From positions 1-19,462 of the forward strand of contig CASBQX010000146.1 of the NCBI GenBank assembly GCA_949127925.1: a DNA stretch of 19,462 bases. Direction: 5' to 3'. Position numbers and translations under genes: made by a program. Shown here piece after piece: positions 12,454 to 19,462 of this stretch (its first letter is position 1; every line of letters begins with the position of its first letter). Origin of the DNA: Synechococcales cyanobacterium PMM_0002. Lineage in GTDB: Bacteria; Cyanobacteriota; Cyanobacteriia; Elainellales; Elainellaceae. The notes below the pieces were generated by a model, which saw nothing but the letters and a program-made list of their open reading frames with translations, was not told where the DNA came from and searched no databases.

Positions 12454-14475
12454 ATGACAACCATTCTGGAACAGGGCAACATTTCCATCCATACCGAGAA
12501 TATTTTCCCGATTATCAAAAAGTGGCTGTATTCAGATCACGAAATCTTTTTGCGGGAATTGATTTCCAACGCCGTGGATGCCATCCAAAAGCTAAAAATG
12601 GTGGCATATTCCGGTGAATATTCGGGCGATGTGGGCGAACCTTCCATTGAGCTTGCGCTCGATAAAGACAAGAAAACCCTGACTATCTCTGATACAGGTA
12701 TCGGTATGACCGCCGATGAGGTCAGAAAATACATTAACCAAGTCGCTTTTTCTAGTGCAGAAGAATTTGTTGAAAAATATACTGCTAGCGCCGATCAGCA
12801 GATTATCGGGCATTTTGGGTTGGGGTTTTACTCCTCTTTTATGGTGGCAACCCATGTAGAAATCGACACCCTGTCCTATAAAGACGGGGCGCAAGCGGTC
12901 AACTGGTCATGTGATGGCTCTACAGAGTTCAAGCTGTCAGACTCAGATCGCACTACTCGGGGCACCACCATTACTCTGACTTTGCAAGAAGAGGAGCTAG
13001 AGTACCTAGAACCGTTCCGAATCCAGCAATTGGTGCGGAAATACTGCGATTTCTTGCCTGTGCCGATTCAGCTAGAAGGCGAGCAAGTCAACCGCCAAAG
13101 AGCGCCCTGGAAAGAATCTCCTGGTAACCTCAGCGTCGAAGATTATCAAGAATTTTATCGCTACCTCTATCCCTATCAAGATGAGCCATTGCTATGGGTG
13201 CATCTAAACACAGACTACCCGTTTGTAGTCAACGGGATTCTTTACTTCCCGAAGCTCAAGCCAGATGTAGACGTATCCAAGGGGCAGATTAAGCTGTTCT
13301 GCAATCAGGTGTTTGTCAGCGACAACTGCGAAGAAGTCATTCCTCGGTTTTTGATGCCGCTGCGGGGTGTGATTGACAGCAGCGACATTCCGCTGAACGT
13401 GTCTCGCAGCTTTTTGCAGAACGATCGCACGGTTCGTAGAATTGCCGATTACATTGCTAAAAAGGTGGGCGATCGCCTCAAAGAACTCTACCGCGACGAC
13501 CGCGACGCCTATATCAAGGGCTGGCAAGACCTGGGAACCTTTGTCAAATTCGGTTCGATGAACGATGACAAGTTCAAAAAACAGGTCGAAGATATTTTGA
13601 TCTACCGCACCACCTACGAAGGGGCACCGACTGCGCCCACGACCACTGCGCCCACGACCACTGCTGCCACGACCACTGACGCTCCGGAGATTCAGGTGCA
13701 ATCCTCAGATGGCGATGCGTGGCAAGATGTAACTCCAGCCGCAGCCGACACGGCATCCTCTGCACCTCCGTTTACTACCCTAAAAGACTACCTGGAGCGC
13801 AACAAAACTCACCACGAAAACCGTGTTTTCTATTGCAACGATGCGGCAGGACAGGCTACCTACGTAGAGCTGCACAAAAACCAAGGGCTTGAAGTCCTAT
13901 TCATGGATTCTTTCATTGATTCCCATTTCATCAGTTTCCTAGAACGCGAATATGCCGATGTGCGGTTCTCGCGGGTCGATTCTGAACTCGATGAAACGCT
14001 TATTGATAAGGATAGTGCCAGCGAAATCGTTGACCCTACTACCAACAAAACTCGCAGTGAAGAACTTAAGGAGCTGTTCGTGCAGGCTTTAAATAAGCCT
14101 AAGGTAACCATTCGGACTGAAGCGCTTAAGGCTGAAAACGTTCAGGCTGCTCCTCCTGCCATTGTGCTGCTGCCAGAGAGCCTGCGCCGGATGCAAGAGA
14201 TGACCGCCATGCTACAGCAGCAGGCCGTCGAGTTCCCCGAAGAACATACCTTGCTAGTCAATACAGCTCACCCGTTAGTGCAAAACTTGCTCAACCTCAC
14301 CCATGGCAGCATCCTTCAGCCCGACGGCCAATCGCCCTCGGCACAGCTAGCAACATTGCTCTGTCAACATATTTACGATTTAGCGCTCATGACCCAAAAG
14401 GGATTTGATGCCGAGGGGATGAAGTCGTTTGTGGAGCGATCGAATGATGTGTTGACCCGCTTGACACAGACCTAA
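12454..14475 (+). CDS. htpG: Hsp90 family chaperone HtpG
   Basis: ATP-driven dimeric chaperone; in cyanobacteria it helps in heat, cold and oxidative stress. The 673-residue product has the N-terminal ATP-binding domain: E35 and N39 in ELISNAVDAI, D80-x-G82-x-G84 in SDTGIGM, and GHFGLGFYSSF at 119-129. The middle domain includes SSDIPLNVSRSFLQND. The C-terminal dimerisation domain ends near residue 670. Residues 392-437 are a low-complexity insertion rich in Thr, Ala and Pro, sitting before TTLKDYLERN in the middle domain; it includes three near-identical TAPTT units. This makes the protein about 50 residues longer than E. coli HtpG (624). The C-terminus lacks the eukaryotic MEEVD. No ribosome-binding site is clear at ATG 12454. 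A weak hairpin follows the stop. Confidence 0.97.
   Translation: MTTILEQGNISIHTENIFPIIKKWLYSDHEIFLRELISNAVDAIQKLKMVAYSGEYSGDVGEPSIELALDKDKKTLTISDTGIGMTADEVRKYINQVAFSSAEEFVEKYTASADQQIIGHFGLGFYSSFMVATHVEIDTLSYKDGAQAVNWSCDGSTEFKLSDSDRTTRGTTITLTLQEEELEYLEPFRIQQLVRKYCDFLPVPIQLEGEQVNRQRAPWKESPGNLSVEDYQEFYRYLYPYQDEPLLWVHLNTDYPFVVNGILYFPKLKPDVDVSKGQIKLFCNQVFVSDNCEEVIPRFLMPLRGVIDSSDIPLNVSRSFLQNDRTVRRIADYIAKKVGDRLKELYRDDRDAYIKGWQDLGTFVKFGSMNDDKFKKQVEDILIYRTTYEGAPTAPTTTAPTTTAATTTDAPEIQVQSSDGDAWQDVTPAAADTASSAPPFTTLKDYLERNKTHHENRVFYCNDAAGQATYVELHKNQGLEVLFMDSFIDSHFISFLEREYADVRFSRVDSELDETLIDKDSASEIVDPTTNKTRSEELKELFVQALNKPKVTIRTEALKAENVQAAPPAIVLLPESLRRMQEMTAMLQQQAVEFPEEHTLLVNTAHPLVQNLLNLTHGSILQPDGQSPSAQLATLLCQHIYDLALMTQKGFDAEGMKSFVERSNDVLTRLTQT
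13630..13674 (+). repeat. 15-bp tandem repeat, three copies, inside htpG
   Basis: Units 13630-13644 and 13645-13659 are identical (ACTGCGCCCACGACC); 13660-13674 differs by two bases. The period is five codons, coding for TAPTT, TAPTT and TAATT. It lies in the linker insertion of the middle domain, so copy number can change without a frameshift. Confidence 0.95.
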
Positions 14476-14495
14476 GCAGCAAGCGGCAGCAGGCT

Positions 14496-14526
14496 CTAAC
14501 TGAGGACTGAGGAAGTTCTCAGTTAG
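14496..14526 (+). terminator. Weak hairpin after htpG
   Basis: CTAACTGAG (14496-14504) pairs with CTCAGTTAG (14518-14526), a 9-bp stem with a 13-nt loop, starting 21 nt past the htpG stop. No T-run follows and the rpmB -35 box begins 5 nt later, so termination here would be factor-dependent or partial. Confidence 0.4.
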
Positions 14527-14530
14527 TAGC

Positions 14531-14558
14531 TTGGCAAAATTACACTGCCCAGTATAAT
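14531..14558 (+). promoter_or_regulatory. Sigma70-type promoter of rpmB
   Basis: TTGGCA (14531-14536) and a perfect TATAAT (14553-14558) are 16 nt apart. The -10 box ends 36 nt ahead of the rpmB start, leaving a leader of about 30 nt. It is the best-formed promoter in the window. Confidence 0.75.
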
Positions 14559-14594
14559 AGTAGACTGTGCCAACCACCGACCAGAGAGACCGCC

Positions 14595-14831
14595 ATGAGT
14601 CGCATATGTGATCTAACCGGCAAAAAAGCCAATAACGCCTACGCTGTTTCACACTCCCACAGACGTACCAAGAAGCTGCAAGGAGTTAATCTGCAAGAAC
14701 GACGTATTTGGTGGGCAGAGGGCAAACGATGGGTGCGCCTACGTATTTCTACCAAAGCTATCAAAACTCTAGAGAAAAAAGGGTTGGCAGCAATGGCTAA
14801 AGAAGCAGGAATTGACCTGCGCAAGTTCTAG
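14595..14831 (+). CDS. rpmB: 50S ribosomal protein L28
   Basis: Small basic component of the large ribosomal subunit. The 78-residue product begins [27 protein letters not shown], the typical L28 opening, and continues [26 protein letters not shown]. Length is normal. There is one N-terminal cysteine only, so this is not the zinc-binding form with CxxC pairs. Its own promoter lies just upstream, with AGAGAGA as a weak ribosome-binding site. The gene follows htpG but is probably transcribed on its own. A long palindrome starts 38 nt after its stop and is followed by an AT-rich stretch with a run of T, so it may end the transcript. Confidence 0.96.
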   Translation: MSRICDLTGKKANNAYAVSHSHRRTKKLQGVNLQERRIWWAEGKRWVRLRISTKAIKTLEKKGLAAMAKEAGIDLRKF

Positions 14832-14868
14832 AGCATTTGGCTCCAATCGTTTTTAGGTAGAATAATTC

Positions 14869-14914
14869 TCCGTGGTGGTAGAGACGCGATTAATCGCGTC
14901 TCTACCACCACGGA
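14869..14914. repeat. 46-bp perfect palindrome, copy 2 of the family
   Basis: All 23 base pairs match from 14869/14914 to the centre at 14891/14892. The 28-bp core (14878-14905) equals copy 1 (34-61) except that the C-G pair at 40/55 is replaced by A-T at 14884/14899. Outer arms differ (CCGTGGTG here). It is followed by ATATTTTTT, so on the plus strand it could end rpmB transcripts. Confidence 0.88.
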
Positions 14915-15608
14915 ATATTTTTTGGAAAATATTTTTCACGTTGCCGATGGACTAGCTCAAAATCCACGATTTCCCCTGATCGTTCCAGGAAGTGAGGTGG
15001 GTATCATGTGTAATATTCATGCGTACATTACAAGCTCTTTAGCCATGGAGTAATAAATTTACACAAAAACACGGTTATGATTAACGGCTAGATTTTGCTA
15101 CTATTCAAAGTGTCTCTGTATATTTTCGTTCTTTGGCAAGTTTTCGGGCAGAACGTCTCAAATCTTGTTCTCTCGATCACTCGGCTTCAAATATTGCAGA
15201 TTTAACCGCAATTAAGTTTTTCATTCACCTGTCTCCAGAATTGCTGCCTTGTCCCGATCTAAGCTTTTTTGTAAGGCTAAAAACATGCCTACTTACAATT
15301 TGCACGAGTGAGTGGCCAATGGTCTTGTAGTTCTCCTGTTGATTACCTGTTTCAGTTCGACTCTTTCAATCTCAATTAGTATTAGTTGCGCTAGCCAATC
15401 TGACCCACGCAGAATATACGGCCTTCAGATGTCTGAAGCTGTTCTTCTTGGGTTGGTTGAGTGCTACTGCTACAGGGTGAGAGTAGTCTAAATGTTTAAT
15501 TTTTAGTTCTGAGAGATTGACCAGTTTCCAGATGTCTTGCGTTTGCAAGCCTGGTTGTTTCAATTTGTGGCATGTCTCGGAATATTCCATTTTTACAGGA
15601 AGGCAGTT
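14915..15608. other. Gene-free region upstream of the hpsA-like gene
   Basis: About 690 bp, AT-rich, with no convincing gene. A 72-codon frame on the minus strand (15590-15372) and a 65-codon plus-strand frame from a TTG (15133-15330) exist, but neither has a ribosome-binding site or a recognisable motif. TGTAAT and ATTACA face each other around 15012-15035. A perfect GGAATATTCC palindrome lies at 15580-15589, just before the ribosome-binding site of the next gene. The length suggests a long leader or complex promoter control, but nothing there can be named. Confidence 0.5.
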
Positions 15609-18600
15609 ATGTCAAGCCGCAAGCTAACCAGCGCTATTCAGCATCTCTTGATTCAGGTGCAGCAACTCGCCACAAAACTGACCAAGCAATCCGTGCTTTG
15701 GTTGTTCCGGAGTCTAATGCGTCTGGGTAAATACCCCGGGCTATCAAAGGCGGGTTTCATTTTGCCCACCACTGTGCTGCTGCTGCTAGTATTGCTGCTG
15801 ACAGTAGGTTCCATTGGCTACCGCACCTACACTCGCACGGTTCAAACGATTGGCGAACGGCAACAGCGCGTAGTTTACAATGCCGCTACGCCCACGCTGG
15901 ATCGGGCAAAAGCAAAAATAGAATTTTTGTTTGATACTAAGCGAGATCCACGCTTTCCCAGCGGTATTCCGTCTGAAAACTGGCTGTTGGGAATGATGCT
16001 CAATGACGGCCTTCCCATTGGAACCACCACGGTGCCGCGCCACCCCGAGACAGCGGCAACACCAGCGTACGATCCCTACAGACTGCCTGGTGAGATACGG
16101 GTTGATATAAGCCAGCCTCCAGATAACAGACCAGACAACGCTTGGCGCTATAGGGCCGATACTGATGGCGACGGGACACTCGATGCTACAGTAGCTTATT
16201 CAATTATTTATAAAATACCGACAGACCCAGCCAACCCAGCAGCAGCGTTGCGAAATACCTCTGATAGGGCGCTACCCGGTCGGGCTAGCCGCTTAGAGGT
16301 GCGGCATGGTCCCTTAAGTAATTCAGGTCAACAAGACCCGGCCTGTGCCTCTGCAACGGCGGCAGCGGCTACATCAGATGGGGTGGGTCGAGGTTGGCTG
16401 CCCAGCAGTTCTGAACCATCTAAGCTGCGCAAAAACTTTCAGGTAGATGTCTATGTTCAGCCCGATGCGGCTAACCGCCCAGTTGCTGCACTAGAGTTTC
16501 ACCAAGATCGCACTGTAGAACAGGGAAATAAGTGGGGTGCTTGGTTTCGTAATGACCTAGAGATTTTTCCTGGGCCTGCGTTTAACTGGAACGGAGCCAT
16601 GCACTCCGAGGGCAACATTATGGTCGGCGATGGCAGCTTTCGCAGCTACTTGATCAGCTCGGAAAAATCTTGCCTCAACACGACCCCGGCCGCCTCTGAG
16701 GTTACTACCGTCGCGATCCCAGCTTCACCTTCAAATCCGGCGTTTACGGGTGAGTTTATTGCAGGCACACTAAAAAATGATACTTCTGCGCCTGGCGATG
16801 TTGCCGGATTTGATTTGTTTAACGGATTTGATCGGCCTCCGACGCAGAATGTCGCGCTGCGGAATAATAATGATTCCACTCCTGGCACATGGAAGCCATC
16901 TGACTATGCGATTGATCCAGTCGTTCTACAAACTGAGGGTCGTTCGGCGACGCGTAACCCTGCGATAACTTCAACGCGTTGGGCACTAAATGACTTGAAT
17001 CGTGGCGACAATGCCCGGCTGATTCAGCCTGATCAAGAGGCTGCACCCTACGTAGACGATTCCTACCGTGCAGACAACCGCTATGGGCCTAAACCTCGCT
17101 ATGGCGGGCGGGAAGGTGATCCGACCATTGATATTCCAGCAACTAGCAAAATTGGGGACGTGATTCCGGCTAGTGGCAACGAGGGACTGGTTGGGAACAC
17201 TCCTGCGGCAGGGCAAGACAGTAGCGCTGTGGGGTTAGATGGATATTGGGAACGTCGCGCCCGAAATGAAGGGGTGCGGCTGATTGTGGGGCAGCGGCTA
17301 GAGCTAGGAGATGCGTCTGGCTGGGGTGGGCCTTTGGGCAGCGATCGCCTCCGAGTGAGGGATTCTGAGCCGCTACGCCCCTGGGACGCTTGTACGACTG
17401 CACCCAGTCGCACTGGCAACTGTAATGAGGCTCGACAGCGGCGATCGCTAGCAGACAATTTGCCAGCAGTACAGGCAGCGGCTGTTTATCACAAAAGCTC
17501 AAGCGGCGGTGCCGATGTGCCTGCGGCCTGTCTGGCTTCTACCGTTCATCCCGGCACAGCCGGAACGCTAGATCGCAGTGCTACGTTTGAGAATTTGGCC
17601 TATAACTTTCCGTCTACCACCTTTACGCGCTATGGGGTCGCTCCAGGGTCTGCCAATCCCCTGATTATTTCAGACTTTTTGCGGGGGCGAGGCACCAACG
17701 GCTGGGAATATAGCGTTCCACCTGCCTCCGAGTTTGCGAGTAACACTACCCCAACGATGCGGGCTTTGCGCAACTTAGCCATGCTAGCGGGTGATCCACA
17801 AGGGGGAGCACCATCATTTACTCCGGTACAAAACAATATTGTTCACCCCTACCCTGTTGTGGCCATGTGGGGAGACTTTTCCATGCTGCGACGAGTCCTC
17901 TACAACCGCATGCTCATCGATGGCGGCGGCGGCGTGGGGTTCAATGACCTCAGCCCAGCTGATAAAACTACGCTCTATAGCTCTGCCTGCATGATGGGCA
18001 TGTTGGCCTACCAGCTCGATTATCTGGAGGACTTTAACCCCGAAAATCATCCGTTAATTGGCAAATCCTACGATACTCTCAGCAGCAACTGGGCCGCATT
18101 AGAACCCAACGAGTATTACCGTGGGTTGCGGGGTGCCATTCGAGCGATTCGATCGGGCAGTTCGCCTTTGAAGAATATTCTTAACCTGAATACCTATACG
18201 AGCCTAAACCCAGAAACCTACGTGCGGTTGCTGGAACGGTGGCGAGATTATGTGGCTAACGGAGGGGCTGTTGGGATTACGCCTCTTGCACCTGCACCAC
18301 AAATCACCGACCTTACGGTTAGAAACCCCACACCCGATCAACTGAACCAGATGATCCTGCTGGCGCAGATGATTATCTCCAAAGAACAGGTGGCACGCGA
18401 TCGCCAGTTTGGCTTCTTTGGCTCTGGGTTTGCAACTACTGGATCGCCACCCGGTAACAATGCCTATTATGATGATGATTTTGATCCTCTGCCTCCACCC
18501 ACTGTGGGTGTGGGTGGACGCTATGGCACGCTTGAATCAAGCTGTCGCGACATGCAAACGGCGGCGGCGGTCATTGACGATTCCATTAGATTTCTCTGTT

Positions 18601-19462
18601 CTAACCGTCCTTTTTACCCCGCGCTCTTCAATCTCTTTCCGGTTGCCCAGGCGGATAGTCCCCTCGCTACCCATCCTGACGCCGATGGTTTAAGGGGTGA
18701 TCGTGGCAGAGCTTATGCCCGTGATGACATCAGCACAGCAGAGGCTCAATATTTCACCAATAGTTCTGGGAACCTGGGTAAGCTGTTTGAGCCAATCCTT
18801 GCCTCTGCGATCGCTCTAAAGCCCGTACCTCTCACCAATTGGTCGTTGCCACGCCGGGAGATCGCCGCACCAGCAGGCAGCACGGCTGAACTGACTCCCA
18901 ACAACAACCGCGACAATTTAATCAAGGTGTGTTTGAGCGACTTGAGCGAGCCTTGCTCACGCAACAGTGCAGGCACCTCTACTGTGGGTGCGGCAAAATT
19001 TTGGCGGGTGGGCTTTAAAGATTCTGCATTTTACAACGGGCGTGAGGCCATGAGCGTGCGGGCGATGGATCTCCATCTAGACCTGCTGCGGGGCGAGGCC
19101 ATTGGCGCAGACTTTTGGCTACCTAACGCTGGCATCATCTACGCCTACCGGGAAGATGCTGTTTCAGAACTAAGCGTTGTCCGGCCCACCATAGGGGATT
19201 GGGCTACCTGCAGCACCGAGGTTGCTCTGCGAACAAATGACGACTGTCGCATGAACATAGAAGGCAGTGCTGTAGACTCGAAAGACCCGCCGCTCAACGA
19301 TTCCAATAACATTACGCCCAAGCCTGTAGACTACTTCCCCGATCCCGATCGCCGTCCCCAGGGCTTCCGGCTGCGCCAGGGAGCTATCCTCACCCGTGCG
19401 GCGGATAATGGCCGTGGCCTGTCGTTTATCTCCGACAACCCTGTCTACATTCAAGGAGACTT
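15609..19462 (+). CDS. hpsA: HpsA-like hormogonium polysaccharide protein, 5' part
   Basis: An open frame of 1284 codons without a stop that leaves the window; I checked codon by codon. HpsA heads the hps locus, which in filamentous cyanobacteria is needed to secrete polysaccharide for gliding; it resembles a large pseudopilin. After a basic cytoplasmic head (residues 1-48), LSKAGFILPTTVLLLLVLLL gives a prepilin-like site at G49-F50 and one membrane helix (about 50-70). Unlike most pilins there is no Glu at mature position 5 (it is Thr). The rest is extracellular in type: FNWNGAMHSEGNIMV (from 325), a GDFSMLRRVLYNRM region near 760, and SDNPVYIQGDF at the edge. AGGAAGG lies 5 nt before the ATG. 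The name rests on recalled family features; full-length HpsA proteins are longer, and hpsB and hpsC would be expected next. Confidence 0.82.
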   Translation, partial: MSSRKLTSAIQHLLIQVQQLATKLTKQSVLWLFRSLMRLGKYPGLSKAGFILPTTVLLLLVLLLTVGSIGYRTYTRTVQTIGERQQRVVYNAATPTLDRAKAKIEFLFDTKRDPRFPSGIPSENWLLGMMLNDGLPIGTTTVPRHPETAATPAYDPYRLPGEIRVDISQPPDNRPDNAWRYRADTDGDGTLDATVAYSIIYKIPTDPANPAAALRNTSDRALPGRASRLEVRHGPLSNSGQQDPACASATAAAATSDGVGRGWLPSSSEPSKLRKNFQVDVYVQPDAANRPVAALEFHQDRTVEQGNKWGAWFRNDLEIFPGPAFNWNGAMHSEGNIMVGDGSFRSYLISSEKSCLNTTPAASEVTTVAIPASPSNPAFTGEFIAGTLKNDTSAPGDVAGFDLFNGFDRPPTQNVALRNNNDSTPGTWKPSDYAIDPVVLQTEGRSATRNPAITSTRWALNDLNRGDNARLIQPDQEAAPYVDDSYRADNRYGPKPRYGGREGDPTIDIPATSKIGDVIPASGNEGLVGNTPAAGQDSSAVGLDGYWERRARNEGVRLIVGQRLELGDASGWGGPLGSDRLRVRDSEPLRPWDACTTAPSRTGNCNEARQRRSLADNLPAVQAAAVYHKSSSGGADVPAACLASTVHPGTAGTLDRSATFENLAYNFPSTTFTRYGVAPGSANPLIISDFLRGRGTNGWEYSVPPASEFASNTTPTMRALRNLAMLAGDPQGGAPSFTPVQNNIVHPYPVVAMWGDFSMLRRVLYNRMLIDGGGGVGFNDLSPADKTTLYSSACMMGMLAYQLDYLEDFNPENHPLIGKSYDTLSSNWAALEPNEYYRGLRGAIRAIRSGSSPLKNILNLNTYTSLNPETYVRLLERWRDYVANGGAVGITPLAPAPQITDLTVRNPTPDQLNQMILLAQMIISKEQVARDRQFGFFGSGFATTGSPPGNNAYYDDDFDPLPPPTVGVGGRYGTLESSCRDMQTAAAVIDDSIRFLCSNRPFYPALFNLFPVAQADSPLATHPDADGLRGDRGRAYARDDISTAEAQYFTNSSGNLGKLFEPILASAIALKPVPLTNWSLPRREIAAPAGSTAELTPNNNRDNLIKVCLSDLSEPCSRNSAGTSTVGAAKFWRVGFKDSAFYNGREAMSVRAMDLHLDLLRGEAIGADFWLPNAGIIYAYREDAVSELSVVRPTIGDWATCSTEVALRTNDDCRMNIEGSAVDSKDPPLNDSNNITPKPVDYFPDPDRRPQGFRLRQGAILTRAADNGRGLSFISDNPVYIQGD

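Noticed and set aside
15133..15330. A 65-codon plus-strand frame before hpsA
   Set aside because: Starts at TTG without a ribosome-binding site and has low-quality composition.
15372..15590. A 72-codon minus-strand frame before hpsA
   Set aside because: No Shine-Dalgarno sequence and no motif I recognise. It could be a remnant, but there is no support for calling a gene or pseudogene.
15786..19454. Many minus-strand frames of 60-120 codons within the hpsA-like gene
   Set aside because: They overlap one uninterrupted 1284-codon plus-strand frame with a good start and family features; they are shadows.

Overview
The window comes from a cyanobacterial chromosome, and the gene content suggests a filamentous one. 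It is dense in the cyanobacterial HIP1 octamer (GCGATCGC). It carries carboxysome shell genes, a ClpR/ClpP3 pair with the cyanobacterial ClpR extension, and the start of a gene resembling hpsA (hormogonium polysaccharide, known from filamentous species). Names rest on recognising protein families by eye; no database search was run.

Left part (1-3400): this looks like the replication origin. dnaN (sliding clamp) reads leftward and clpS reads rightward. The roughly 570 bp between them hold ten DnaA-box-like 9-mers: five pointing one way, then five pointing the other. An AT-rich stretch and a TAG-TAG-TAG / GGGC element lie on the dnaN side, matching the layout of a bacterial unwinding element. 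Downstream of dnaN, on the same strand, sit the satellite carboxysome genes ccmK3 and ccmK4, followed by a perfect palindrome.

Protein quality control (2676-5563): clpS (N-degron adaptor), a DUF2103-type gene, a J-domain/TPR protein, clpP3 and clpR. ClpR has lost all three catalytic residues, so it should be a structural partner of ClpP3. A strong terminator closes the clpR-clpP3 unit just ahead of the J-domain gene.

Middle part (5805-9879): a von Willebrand A protein, a 60-residue zinc-ribbon protein, a membrane-anchored PIN/TRAM protein, and hemW (radical SAM, heme handling). The only conventional-like start codons of hemW are TTGs inside a 15-bp tandem repeat.

Stress part (10134-14475): dps (iron/DNA protection), a secreted 'low-temperature-induced' type protein, a CsbD-like protein with three degenerate repeats, and htpG (Hsp90) with a low-complexity, repeat-built insertion. 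Two MITE-like elements with terminal inverted repeats and two clear terminators lie between the genes.

Right end (14531-19462): rpmB (ribosomal protein L28) with a good sigma70-type promoter and a second copy of the palindrome family. A gene-free stretch of about 700 bp follows, then the first 1284 codons of an hpsA-like gene that runs out of the window. I saw no tRNA, rRNA, CRISPR array, complete insertion sequence or phage gene.
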